Shown here: piece after piece, positions 8,876-16,643 of the stretch | How positions within the stretch are numbered: the stretch's first letter is position 1 | Layout: each line of letters opens with the position of its first letter | Origin: a virus | Direction: 5' to 3' (one strand) | IMG/VR virus record: IMGVR_UViG_3300008267_000187 | Location: 1-33,352 of that record | DNA length: 33,352 nucleotides | Notes under the pieces: model-generated | Told to the model about the DNA's origin: nothing | Seen by the model: only the letters and a program-made list of their open reading frames with translations | Databases searched by the model: none | Made by a program: the position numbers and the translations under genes

Positions 8876-9688
8876 ATGGTAAAAAAAATAGTACATTTAG
8901 CTGATATACATATCAGAACTCTTAGACTACATGATGAGTATAAAGATGTTTTTAAAACTTTCCTTAGAGATGTAAAAGAACTTGTTTCTGATTACACTAG
9001 AGAAGAAGTTAGAATAGTAGTTGCTGGTGATTTGGTTCACCAAAAGATTGTTATTTCAAATGAGCAGTTGATATTAGGAACTTGGTTTCTAAGAAAACTA
9101 GAAGAAATAGCACCAGTTATTCTTATTGCTGGAAACCATGATTTGTTGGAAAACAACACAAATAGAATGGATAGTGTAACACCTATGGTACAATTCTTGG
9201 GCGATAAAGAAATAAACTATTTTAAAGAATCTAAGTGTTATTTAGATGACAATATCGTTTGGTGTCCTTATTCAATCTTTGAAGAAAACGCTAGACCAGA
9301 CATTGAGTCAGCTAGAGTTGAATTTGGTGATGAAAAAACTTACATTGGTTTATTCCATGCACCTTTGATTAATGCTAAAACAGATATTGGTTATGAAATT
9401 GACCATGGTGCTGAATTAGATATCTTTGAAGGTTGTGATATGGTTATGTTGGGTGATATTCACAAAAGACAAGTCTTCAACCATAAAGGTATACTTGTGG
9501 CATACCCATCTAGCCTTATTCAACAGAATTTTGGTGAAAATGTAAGTAAACATGGATTCTTGTTTTGGGATGTTGAAACAAAAACATTTACAGAACACGA
9601 TGTAGAAAATAAATCTCCTTATTACCAATTTAAAATCACTTCATTGGAAGATATTGAGAACGGAACAGAAAAAATTACAAACTTATAA
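8876..9688 (+). CDS. 47: Recombination endonuclease subunit gp47 (SbcD/Mre11-like phosphoesterase)
   Basis: Calcineurin-type phosphoesterase motifs appear in order: LADIH (D10, H12), VVAGDLVH (D52), LIAGNHD (N87, H88), LFHAPL (H161) and LGDIH (H196). This is the Mre11/SbcD/gp47 pattern. It should pair with the Rad50-like gp46 to process DNA ends for recombination-dependent replication and possibly to degrade host DNA. At 270 residues it is shorter than T4 gp47 (339) and ends soon after the phosphoesterase domain, so the capping and Rad50-binding C-terminal part appears short or missing. A GIY-YIG gene starts 4 nt later, separating it from its partner. The catalytic core is intact. Confidence 0.85.
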   Translation: MVKKIVHLADIHIRTLRLHDEYKDVFKTFLRDVKELVSDYTREEVRIVVAGDLVHQKIVISNEQLILGTWFLRKLEEIAPVILIAGNHDLLENNTNRMDSVTPMVQFLGDKEINYFKESKCYLDDNIVWCPYSIFEENARPDIESARVEFGDEKTYIGLFHAPLINAKTDIGYEIDHGAELDIFEGCDMVMLGDIHKRQVFNHKGILVAYPSSLIQQNFGENVSKHGFLFWDVETKTFTEHDVENKSPYYQFKITSLEDIENGTEKITNL

Positions 9689-9692
9689 TAAT

Positions 9693-10145
9693 ATGATGTA
9701 TAGTTATTTAATTGAGTGCACTAGAACTGGTGTCTGCAAAATAGGTAAATCAAATAATCCAATTAAACGATTAGAATCTATTAAAACTGGTAACCCATTT
9801 GTTAAGCTAATTGGTCTTAGTGAATTAAAAGAAAATGATTTACATGTAAAATATGGTGAATTTAGATTTTCTGGTGAATGGTTTGAATTTCCAGAAAATA
9901 TAAAAAATGAAGTTTATTCGTTATTTAAACCGATAGAAAATTACGGTAAAATAAATAACCAAGAAATAGATAAAGAATTTTTAAATAAAATAAAAGAACT
10001 AGATGAAAATTTTAATTTAGTAAAAGTGAATGAATTTACTGATATTGTTTTTAAAAAACTTGGTTCTAAAGGTTATTCAAAATTATTAAAGAATTGTAAA
10101 GAATTTAATGAATTAGTATCAAAATCAATTTATTTATCAATATAG
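9693..10145 (+). CDS. GIY-YIG family protein (T5orf172/MUG113-like)
   Basis: About 150 residues from ATG 9693 (a second ATG is at 9696; a TTG at 9654 would overlap gp47). The first 70 residues carry YSYLIECTRTGVCKIGKS, then NPIKRLESIKTGNP, LHVKYGEFRFSGEWFEF, the layout of the T5orf172-type GIY-YIG nuclease domain (strand, KIGKT/S, R..L..TG.P, LH..F...R..GEWF). The C-terminal half is Lys/Glu/Asn rich and unrecognised. It sits between the two subunits of one complex (gp47 and gp46), a common place for free-standing homing endonucleases. Nuclease or homing activity is inferred. Confidence 0.65.
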   Translation: MMYSYLIECTRTGVCKIGKSNNPIKRLESIKTGNPFVKLIGLSELKENDLHVKYGEFRFSGEWFEFPENIKNEVYSLFKPIENYGKINNQEIDKEFLNKIKELDENFNLVKVNEFTDIVFKKLGSKGYSKLLKNCKEFNELVSKSIYLSI

Positions 10146-10151
10146 AAAAAT

Positions 10152-10382
10152 ATGAAATTAAGCGAATTAAAAGAGTTTATTAACTCACTACCAGTAGAAA
10201 TGGATGATTTCACTGTTGTTAACGGTGAATATGGGTTTATGGACCCAGAGAATGAAGAAGGATTTATCTATAGAGTAGATAAACCAGTATTAGCAATAAA
10301 CGTTGATGAGAAAGACAATGAAGTTGTATTGTTACATCAAACACGTGAAGACTTAACAAATGTTGACCTTGGAGATATCTAA
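10152..10382 (+). CDS. Small protein of the LxELxxxLxxLP(x)2M type
   Basis: 76 residues beginning MKLSELKEFINSLPVEMDD, then a beta-rich part with short strands and a VDEKDNEVVLLHQT end. Many phages carry small acidic proteins of this layout; their function is unknown. It starts 6 nt after the GIY-YIG stop codon, and its last 23 bases overlap the next gene in another frame, consistent with coupled translation. No membrane or metal-binding motif. Confidence 0.6.
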   Translation: MKLSELKEFINSLPVEMDDFTVVNGEYGFMDPENEEGFIYRVDKPVLAINVDEKDNEVVLLHQTREDLTNVDLGDI

Positions 10383-10773
10383 AGAACTTAAAGATGAAAT
10401 TTGGGATTATTGTAGAGTAAACAATATCACAAATATTGATGAATTTACAATCAAAATACTTAAACAAGGTTTTACTGTTGAAAAATTCGGTGCAACACCT
10501 CAAGTTATTGAAAAGAAAGTACCAGTTGAAAAAATAGTAGAAAAAATAGTAGAAAAGATTGTTGAGGTAAAGGTAGAAGTTCCAACTGAAAAGGAAGTGT
10601 ATATAACTGATGATTCTCAAGTTAAAGAGTTATCTAATAAAATAACAAAACTTGAAGAAGAACGTGATGCATATAAAAAAGATGCTGAACACTTTAAGAA
10701 AGAATGGAATGAAACATTACAGAAATTAGAAGTTGAACAAAAGAAAAATAAAAGAGATATTTATGGAGAATAA
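10360..10773 (+). CDS. Coiled-coil protein with a possible helix-rich DNA-binding N-terminus
   Basis: 137 residues. The first 40 residues (MLTLEISKELKDEIWDYC and a following helix) resemble ribbon-helix-helix-like segments only loosely. Residues about 53-72 contain a (V/I)EKIVEK repeat, and the C-terminal half is a long charged coiled coil. The start overlaps the upstream gene by 23 nt and the end overlaps the gp46 start by 11 nt, so the three are probably translated in series. Position suggests a partner or scaffold of the gp46/gp47 machine; function unknown. Confidence 0.6.
   Translation: MLTLEISKELKDEIWDYCRVNNITNIDEFTIKILKQGFTVEKFGATPQVIEKKVPVEKIVEKIVEKIVEVKVEVPTEKEVYITDDSQVKELSNKITKLEEERDAYKKDAEHFKKEWNETLQKLEVEQKKNKRDIYGE
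10525..10572 (+). repeat. Four tandem 12-bp units inside the coiled-coil gene
   Basis: Units begin at 10525, 10537, 10549 and 10561, each reading GT(T/A)GA(A/G)..., encoding (V)EKI-type tetrapeptides. The second unit differs from the first at one base; the fourth is diverged. In-frame expansion of a coiled-coil linker. Confidence 0.7.
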
Positions 10774-13147
10774 TTTAGAAATAGAAATGGTAACAGTAGA
10801 TACTAAAACGATATCACCGTATTCAAAAATAAAAGTTTATTGGGATGACCGTCCAGAGAACTATAGCAAAGAAGCTAAAAATAGAGTAAGAAACTATTTT
10901 GCTAACAAGTATGGTGTTAATAAAAACAACATAAACGTTGTTTATCGTCCAGTTAGAACAACTGCCAACGGTGATGTAATTGAAATCACTGGTGCTGGTA
11001 TTGAAAACATTATGGATGTTAACTATCAAAGAGCCCTTATGAAGGAGTTAATTGATAGAGATGGTAAAACGGTTGACTTTAATAGAATCATAGCGTTAGA
11101 CGAGAAAGTTAACGCTGAATTAAATGTTGATGTAAATGAAACACAACATAGAAGTTGGAATGTTAAATGGGTTATGTTAAATAACTTTTTATCTTTTGGT
11201 GAAGATAATTACTTATCATTTAGTAAATTAAGAGGATTAACTATTGTAAACTCTATTCCAGCAAACCAAGGTGGTAAAACAACGTTGAGTATTGATTCAA
11301 TCAAATTCTTATTGCATGGTAGTACAACTAAAACAGAAACAAACGAACAAATCTTCAACACTTATAGTGATAAAAATGAGTTGACAGTTCGTGGTATGAT
11401 TGAAATTGATAATGAAGAAACAATCATTGAACGTAAAATGAAAAGAACTGCCAAAAAAGGTGGTGGTTGGACTGTAACAAACAAAGTTAATTATTACAAG
11501 TTATTACCAGACGGTGAAGAAGAACAATTGAATGAAGAAGATGCCACTAGAACGACTAAAAAGTTAAAGGAGACTATTGGTAGCGAAAAAGATTTTGAGA
11601 TGCTTGTATTAGCTACAGAGAAGAATCTAGATGATTTAATTGGATTAACTACGACAGAATCTGGAAAAGTTTTAACTAGACTTATTGGATTAGAGATTTT
11701 AGAGTTAAAAGAAGCGGCTGCTAGAACAATGTACAACGAATTTGCTAGAAAGAAAAAATCTAATGATTTTGATGTTATTACATTGACTGAAGAAATAGAA
11801 GACCACAAAGAAAAAGGTGTTTTAGCAGTTGAATTAGAAACTAGTTTAAACGAAAAATTAGAAAAAGCTAAAGCTGATATCATTACTTTGGGTGATGAAA
11901 AAGATAAATTGGTTAACAGCAAAGAAAAGATTGATGTAACTATCTCTGAATTAAACCCATCTAATTTGGAAACAGAAATAGCTGAATTAATCGAAAAAGG
12001 TGTTGGGTTAAAAGAAAGTGTTGATGCATACGTTGTTAAAATAAATGAAATAGGTGAAGTAACATTTGATGAAGACCGTCACCATGCATTGACCAAAGAC
12101 CTATCAACACAAACATCATCAAAAGCTGTAAAAACTGCTGAGATAACTAGATTAGAAAAAGTTGTTGAAGATTTAGTTGCTGGTGGTATTTGCCAATCAT
12201 GTAATCGTAAATTAGATGACGTTGATAACTCTGAACACATAGCTAAACATGAATCTGATATTGAAAAACTTAGAAAAGAAGTTAAAGCTGTTGAATCTAA
12301 AATAAAAGTTATAAACGATGAATTAGAAACATTAAATAAGACTAAAACACTTATTGATGATAAGAATAAATATGAATTAAATAGAGATAGATTAGAAGTT
12401 CAAATTGGTTCTTTGAAAAATGATATAGTTTCTAAACGCAACGATTTAAAGAAATACAAACTTAATTTAGATGCTATTGAATTAAACAAAAAGATTGATA
12501 GTGAAATAGAAAAAGTTAAAACAGATATTTCTGTGTTGGAGTATTCTAAAGATGATGCTATCACTAGAATAGAAAGAGTACAAACTGATATTAAAAATCA
12601 TAAAATTGGTGTTGATACTAAAACAAAATTGATTGAAACCATAAAGAAAGAAGAAGAGATTGATAAGATATTCAAAATCTATATTGAGTTGGTTGGGAAG
12701 AAAGGTGTTAGCAAGTTGGTATTGCGTTCTGTGTTACCTATTATCAATTCTGAAGTACAAAGATTGTTAGATGAGGTTGTAGATTTCGATGTCGAGATAT
12801 TTATTAATGATAAGAACGATGTTCAATTTTTATTGGTTAAAGACGATGTATCAAAATTGTTAAAGTCTGGTTCTGGTTTAGAGAAAACAGCTGCTAGTTT
12901 AGCTTTGAGAGCTGTTTTGGGTAAATTATCTACTCTACCTATGCCAAACTTTATTACATTTGATGAAGTATTGGGTAAGATAGCACCAGAAAATTTAGAA
13001 AAATTGAAAGTACTTTTCGACAAAATAAAAGATATGTATGAGATTGTTTTCTTCATTACACACAACGATTTAGTTAAAGATTGGGGCGATAATGTGGTTA
13101 CAGTTGTTAAGGGTAACAACAACATCTCAAAAATTTCTATGAAATAA
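10763..13147 (+). CDS. 46: Recombination endonuclease subunit gp46 (SbcC/Rad50-like ATPase)
   Basis: 794 residues from ATG 10763 (a TTG at 10733 is less likely). Rad50 features in order: strand LNNFLSFG, Walker A at about 166-173 (PANQGGKT, with Pro where the first Gly is usual), long coiled coil (about 320-640), zinc hook CQSC (477-480) at its middle, signature-like SGSGLEKTAASLALR, Walker B FITFDEV (D734, E735) and H-loop FFITHND. It should form the ATPase arm of the gp46/gp47 complex. It has an extension of about 135 residues before the ATPase domain that T4 gp46 (560 aa) lacks, with KVYWDDRPENY and NYFANKYGV. The ATG overlaps the upstream gene. Confidence 0.88.
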   Translation: MENNLEIEMVTVDTKTISPYSKIKVYWDDRPENYSKEAKNRVRNYFANKYGVNKNNINVVYRPVRTTANGDVIEITGAGIENIMDVNYQRALMKELIDRDGKTVDFNRIIALDEKVNAELNVDVNETQHRSWNVKWVMLNNFLSFGEDNYLSFSKLRGLTIVNSIPANQGGKTTLSIDSIKFLLHGSTTKTETNEQIFNTYSDKNELTVRGMIEIDNEETIIERKMKRTAKKGGGWTVTNKVNYYKLLPDGEEEQLNEEDATRTTKKLKETIGSEKDFEMLVLATEKNLDDLIGLTTTESGKVLTRLIGLEILELKEAAARTMYNEFARKKKSNDFDVITLTEEIEDHKEKGVLAVELETSLNEKLEKAKADIITLGDEKDKLVNSKEKIDVTISELNPSNLETEIAELIEKGVGLKESVDAYVVKINEIGEVTFDEDRHHALTKDLSTQTSSKAVKTAEITRLEKVVEDLVAGGICQSCNRKLDDVDNSEHIAKHESDIEKLRKEVKAVESKIKVINDELETLNKTKTLIDDKNKYELNRDRLEVQIGSLKNDIVSKRNDLKKYKLNLDAIELNKKIDSEIEKVKTDISVLEYSKDDAITRIERVQTDIKNHKIGVDTKTKLIETIKKEEEIDKIFKIYIELVGKKGVSKLVLRSVLPIINSEVQRLLDEVVDFDVEIFINDKNDVQFLLVKDDVSKLLKSGSGLEKTAASLALRAVLGKLSTLPMPNFITFDEVLGKIAPENLEKLKVLFDKIKDMYEIVFFITHNDLVKDWGDNVVTVVKGNNNISKISMK

Positions 13148-13148
13148 T

Positions 13149-13179
13149 TTGTATTTTTATGAAAATAAATGTACATTTG
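13149..13179 (+). promoter_or_regulatory. Bacteroidetes-type promoter before the 178-residue gene
   Basis: TTG at 13149-13151 (as TTTG from 13148), a 20-nt spacer and TACATTTG at 13172-13179. It begins one base after the gp46 stop codon. The ATG at 13195 is 15 nt downstream of the -7 box. Confidence 0.78.
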
Positions 13180-13194
13180 TTAAAAAAGTGATAT

Positions 13195-13731
13195 ATGAAA
13201 TTTAGAAATTATTGCGTTGTTATCATGGGGGATACCAAAGGTGTCTTCAATGAAATTGAAAAAGTTAGCGATGATAAACCAAATGTTTTAGATGCTAGAG
13301 GGATTGTTATCGCTACTTTTTCCTCAGCTCTGGAACCTAAAGAGTTGACTGATTGGTTTAAATTAAATCAAAGAAGTTTTTTTGTTTTTGATTTAGACCC
13401 AGAATCTTCTGGATATAATATAACCAAAAAAGAGATTCATGATGGATTATTTGGTTTTTTAGCCAATATGGATAAAGACATATTGAAAAAAAGGGCATCA
13501 AAATTGATGGATGCTATTGAAGATGCTAAAATAATACAAGAAAACAGTAAAAAGTTCAAAGAAAGAGGTATGGAAGTAAAAACGGTTATAAAACCAAAAA
13601 GACTTACCGAATCTGAAATTGAAGAAATGACCCCAAGAGAAAGGGAAGAAATAATGAATAAAATTATCGATAACGGCATTGAAAATATGACCGATTACGA
13701 TAAAAAAATATTACCACTTTTAGTAAAATAA
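13195..13731 (+). CDS. Unknown protein with early-type promoter (178 aa)
   Basis: Family not recognised. The N-terminal half looks like an alpha/beta domain (CVVIMGDTKGVF, then GIVIATFSSALEPKEL, then FFVFDLDPESSGYN). The C-terminal half is a charged helix with TESEIEEMTPREREEIMNKI. No membrane, signal or Cys motifs. It has its own strong host-type promoter and a rho-independent terminator, so it is a single-gene unit expressed with DNA-metabolism genes. It lies immediately before the sigma factor gene. Confidence 0.7.
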   Translation: MKFRNYCVVIMGDTKGVFNEIEKVSDDKPNVLDARGIVIATFSSALEPKELTDWFKLNQRSFFVFDLDPESSGYNITKKEIHDGLFGFLANMDKDILKKRASKLMDAIEDAKIIQENSKKFKERGMEVKTVIKPKRLTESEIEEMTPREREEIMNKIIDNGIENMTDYDKKILPLLVK

Positions 13732-13737
13732 TTGATT

Positions 13738-13763
13738 AAAACCCTTGACTTTTAAGGGTTTTT
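13738..13763 (+). terminator. Rho-independent terminator overlapping the sigma-gene promoter
   Basis: AAAACCCTT (13738-13746) pairs with AAGGGTTTT (13754-13762) around a 7-nt loop and ends in a T-run. The -33 TTG of the next promoter straddles the left arm and loop. Confidence 0.85.
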
Positions 13764-13775
13764 GTCGTATATTTA
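13745..13775 (+). promoter_or_regulatory. Hybrid promoter of the sigma factor gene
   Basis: TTG at 13745-13747, a 20-nt spacer and TATATTTA at 13768-13775. The spacing is that of the host-type promoters, but the -7 box ends in TTTA, and ATATTTACATAGTAAAA also resembles the late-type motif. It could therefore respond to both polymerase forms. Confidence 0.5.
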
Positions 13776-13796
13776 CATAGTAAAAAATAACGAAAA

Positions 13797-13820
13797 ATGA
13801 GAGTAAATGAAACGTTTTGA
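13797..13820 (+). other. Possible 7-codon leader ORF (MRVNETF) before the sigma gene
   Basis: ATG at 13797 follows an A-rich leader; seven codons end in TGA (13818-13820), which shares its last base with the sigma ATG (TGATG). This could couple or restrict translation of the sigma factor. It may equally be chance. Confidence 0.3.
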
Positions 13821-14647
13821 TGAATAAAAAGTATGTTAATTTTGAGACTGAAGATAGTATTTCAAAATATTTTAAAGATGTAAGAAAATCAGTAGTTTTA
13901 ACTTCAGTACAAGAAGTTAATTTGGCAAAAAGAATAAAAAATGGTGATAAAAAAGCAGTTGAGGAATTAGTAAATGCTAACCTCAAATTTGTTGTTTCTA
14001 TCGCAAAAGAATATCAAGGACAAGGGTTACCGTTGTCTGATTTAATAAGTGAAGGTAATTACGGATTGGTTAAAGCTGCAACCAGATTTGATTATAAAAG
14101 AGGTTTTAGATTTATATCTTATGCTGTATGGTGGGTAAAACAATCTATAATCCAAAGTCTTAATGATAACGCTAGAGTTGTAAGACTTCCAGCAAATGTA
14201 ATCAATAAGATTTCAAAACTAAACAAAGAAATTGCAAAGTTTGAATATGCTAACGAAAGAGAACCAATATTTGGTGAAATCTTTGATGGTGAAACAGAAC
14301 TTTCAATGACTAAATACCCTAAATGTGCTTCATTAAATGAATACATTAATGAAGAAGGTGATGAATTGATTGATTTAATTCCAGGTGAAATGCCAGATGA
14401 GAATCAAATAGAGATTGATGAAAGAATAAAAAAACAACTATCTAAAACTCTTTCTATTTTAGATGAAAGAGAAAGAAGTATAATTGAATGTTATTTCGGT
14501 ATAGACACTGATTGTGAAGCTATGACTCTTGAAGCTATCGGTGAAAAGTACGGTTTAACAAAAGAAAGAATTAGACAAATTAAAGAAAAGGCGATACGAA
14601 AGTTAAGACATAACGCCCATGACTTATATGATTTGATTAATGAATAA
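13820..14647 (+). CDS. RNA polymerase sigma-70 factor, primary (RpoD/SigA) type
   Basis: 275 residues from ATG 13820. Region 1.2 (SISKYFKDVRK and following), region 2 (about 45-113) with NLKFVVSIAKEYQ, LSDLISEGNYGLVKAATRFD and FRFISYAVWWVKQSIIQSL, region 3.0 RVVRLP, and region 4 (about 207-263) with LEAIGEKYGLTKERIRQIKEKAIRKLR are all present. This is the short primary sigma form of Bacteroidetes (about 285 aa), not the T4 gp55 type. The region 3 segment (about 130-190) is shortened and diverged. It probably reprogrammes host RNA polymerase; whether it reads the host-type or the late-type motif is unknown. Framed by two terminators, so a single-gene unit. Confidence 0.9.
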   Translation: MNKKYVNFETEDSISKYFKDVRKSVVLTSVQEVNLAKRIKNGDKKAVEELVNANLKFVVSIAKEYQGQGLPLSDLISEGNYGLVKAATRFDYKRGFRFISYAVWWVKQSIIQSLNDNARVVRLPANVINKISKLNKEIAKFEYANEREPIFGEIFDGETELSMTKYPKCASLNEYINEEGDELIDLIPGEMPDENQIEIDERIKKQLSKTLSILDERERSIIECYFGIDTDCEAMTLEAIGEKYGLTKERIRQIKEKAIRKLRHNAHDLYDLINE

Positions 14648-14649
14648 AT

Positions 14650-14676
14650 AAAAAAGGGGTTTTTAATCCCTTTTTT
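14650..14676 (+). terminator. Rho-independent terminator after the sigma gene
   Basis: AAAAAAGGG (14650-14658) pairs with CCCTTTTTT (14668-14676) around a 9-nt loop, with a possible extra G-T pair; ends in a run of T. Confidence 0.88.
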
Positions 14677-14685
14677 GGTTATTGA

Positions 14686-14700
14686 ATATTTATCTTAAAA
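14686..14700 (+). promoter_or_regulatory. Late-type promoter motif (ATATTTATctTAAAA)
   Basis: A 15-nt match to the late motif, 24 nt before the ATG at 14710 and directly after a terminator. It heads the five-gene unit ending at 18474. No -33 TTG at the expected position. Confidence 0.6.
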
Positions 14701-14709
14701 CAAAAGAAA

Positions 14710-16032
14710 ATGAAAATTAAATTTAGTTACATAATGTTGATATTAGCACTTTCAGTTGCTGGTTGTGCTGCATATTTTTCAGTATGGGGTTTAAGTCAGC
14801 TATTTGCTGGTGCTAGTACTGCTGTTATTATAATGGCTAGCGTATTGGAAATTGGTAAAGTAGTTACAACAACTGCGTTGCACACATATTGGCATAAATT
14901 AGCCAGAGGATTAAAGATTTATTTAACAATAAGCGTTGGGATTCTTATGATAATAACATCAGCTGGTATCTACGGTTTCCTCTCAAATGCTTATCAATCA
15001 ACTGCTAACAAATTGGAATTACATGAAGGTGAGTTAGGTGTGTTAGAAGCTAAAAAACAAACGTTTGAGAAAACTATAGCCGACAACACAAAAATTATTG
15101 AAACAAAAACTAAACGTGCTGACCAATTGAATAACCTTAGAGGTAATCAAGAATCACGATTGGATAATTCAACCAATAACAGAAACCAAAGAAACGCTAG
15201 ACGAGATATTGAAAGTTCTGACAAACAAATCCAATTGTTAAACAGTGAAATAGATGCCTTGAATGCTAAAAATATTGTTTTATCAGATTCAGTAAATGCT
15301 TATAATGTAAAAGCGATTGAATTAAAAGCTGGTAGTGAAGTAGCTGGTGAAGTTGGTCCACTTAAATATGTTTCTGAATTGACTGGAACACCTATGGCTA
15401 ACGTAGTTAACTACATGATACTATTACTTATATTTGTGTTTGACCCATTGGCTATTGCACTGGTATTGGCTACCAATAGAGTATTTGAATTGGAAGGTAG
15501 ACAAACACCGTTGGAACCTAAAATAAATTATATACCATCTGGTGAAACACCAACAACAATTGTTGAAGTTATAAAAGAAAAAGCGAAAAATGAGGGTGTA
15601 AATGAGGGTGTAAATGAGGGAATAAAAGTTGATGAGGAAACTGGTGAGATTGATTTATCTGGAGTATCATTACCTATACCAGAAGATATTTGGTTTCCAA
15701 TTGAAGAACCAATACTAGAAGATGAACAACATGATGATGCTGTAAGTGATGCTTTAAGTGATGCTGTAAATGACCAAATAACTGATGCTGTAACTCAAAT
15801 AGAACCATCAACTACTGTTAGTGATAAAAATGTTGAGGTTCCATTATATAAAAAACAACCAGTAATACCAACTGGTAAAGTTAATTTGGAAGATATCAAA
15901 GAAATAAAAGAAGGTAGAGGGTTTTCAGTAGATATTCCACAACCTAAAACATCAAACACTATTGAAAGAATAGGTTCAAACAAAATCGTTAAAAACGGTG
16001 ATAATAACAAAGTATATTTTAAACGTGGATAA
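14710..16032 (+). CDS. Polytopic membrane protein with central coiled coil and acidic tail
   Basis: 440 residues. Hydrophobic helices at about 5-25, 33-53, 70-92 and 232-256 suggest four membrane spans. Between the third and fourth lies a coiled coil rich in Lys/Glu/Asn (about 95-205). The C-terminal 180 residues are acidic and Pro-rich, with short repeats (EGVNEGVNEGI; DAVSDALSDAVNDQITDAV). Proteins of this layout occur in T4-like phages of marine and Bacteroidetes hosts without known function. It starts a late operon with amidase and spanin-like genes, so an inner-membrane role in lysis, superinfection control or assembly is possible. Its stop overlaps the next ATG (TAATG). Confidence 0.72.
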   Translation: MKIKFSYIMLILALSVAGCAAYFSVWGLSQLFAGASTAVIIMASVLEIGKVVTTTALHTYWHKLARGLKIYLTISVGILMIITSAGIYGFLSNAYQSTANKLELHEGELGVLEAKKQTFEKTIADNTKIIETKTKRADQLNNLRGNQESRLDNSTNNRNQRNARRDIESSDKQIQLLNSEIDALNAKNIVLSDSVNAYNVKAIELKAGSEVAGEVGPLKYVSELTGTPMANVVNYMILLLIFVFDPLAIALVLATNRVFELEGRQTPLEPKINYIPSGETPTTIVEVIKEKAKNEGVNEGVNEGIKVDEETGEIDLSGVSLPIPEDIWFPIEEPILEDEQHDDAVSDALSDAVNDQITDAVTQIEPSTTVSDKNVEVPLYKKQPVIPTGKVNLEDIKEIKEGRGFSVDIPQPKTSNTIERIGSNKIVKNGDNNKVYFKRG

Positions 16033-16637
16033 TGATAATCGATGATAAAACATATCTTTTAGAAGAAAAAAACTATATACCGATTGAATGTATTAAAAAA
16101 CAAATAGTAATCGGACACACCAATAACCATGATATGAAACATTTTGTGGGTTGGAAAAAAAGAAACAACGGACACTATAATAAAACAGCTGCATTTACAA
16201 TAGATGCAGCTGGTGTTGTTTATAAGCACTTTGACCCTAAGTATCAATCAAAATATTTTGGTAAGTTAGAACTAGATACCAAATCAATTATTATTTTATT
16301 AGAGAATGATGGTTGGTTGACAAGAAAAAAAGATGGTGATGCGTTTTATAACTGGAAAGGTGATATTTATAATGGTAGAGTTGTAGGGAAGTTATGGAGA
16401 GGCAATAATATGTGGGCTCATTATACTGATAAACAATTCGAATCATGTGCAGAATTAGTAACTATGTTGTGTGATGAGTTTTTCATTCCAAATGTTGCGA
16501 TGTCTCACAACACTAAAATAGATGATTTAACCGATTTCCAAGGGGTTGTTTATAAAAGTAATATTGAAAGGTATTATAATGATTTATCACCAGCATGGAA
16601 TTGTGAAGAGTTTAAAAATAAAGTTGAACAAATATAA
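16032..16637 (+). CDS. N-acetylmuramoyl-L-alanine amidase-like (amidase_2 fold)
   Basis: 201 residues with the amidase_2/PGRP layout: IVIGHTNNHDM near the start (zinc His H29), AAFTIDAAGVVYKHFDP, SIIILLENDGWL, WAHYTDKQFESCAELVTMLC (the usual 'yt..Q..al..l' helix) and a C-terminal NDLSPAWN. The usual second zinc His (in a 'GHsd' motif) appears replaced, the matching stretch reading GVVYKSN, so the metal site is unusual. No signal peptide is seen, so it needs holin-type release or acts in the virion. It overlaps the upstream stop by one base. It should cut the peptide stem from peptidoglycan at lysis. Confidence 0.68.
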   Translation: MIIDDKTYLLEEKNYIPIECIKKQIVIGHTNNHDMKHFVGWKKRNNGHYNKTAAFTIDAAGVVYKHFDPKYQSKYFGKLELDTKSIIILLENDGWLTRKKDGDAFYNWKGDIYNGRVVGKLWRGNNMWAHYTDKQFESCAELVTMLCDEFFIPNVAMSHNTKIDDLTDFQGVVYKSNIERYYNDLSPAWNCEEFKNKVEQI

Positions 16638-16643
16638 AAAAAT

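Noticed and set aside
8889-8899. TAGTACATTTA at the start of the gp47 gene
   Set aside because: No -33 element and it lies within the coding sequence (IVHLAD); chance match.
11494-11922. Open frame of 142 codons on the minus strand within gp46
   Set aside because: Antisense to a clear Rad50-like gene; its Ser/Phe/Leu-rich translation is typical of the complement of Lys/Glu coding DNA.
12954-12961. TACATTTG inside gp46
   Set aside because: It has no TTG 20 nt upstream, and it is explained by codons for ITFDE of Walker B.
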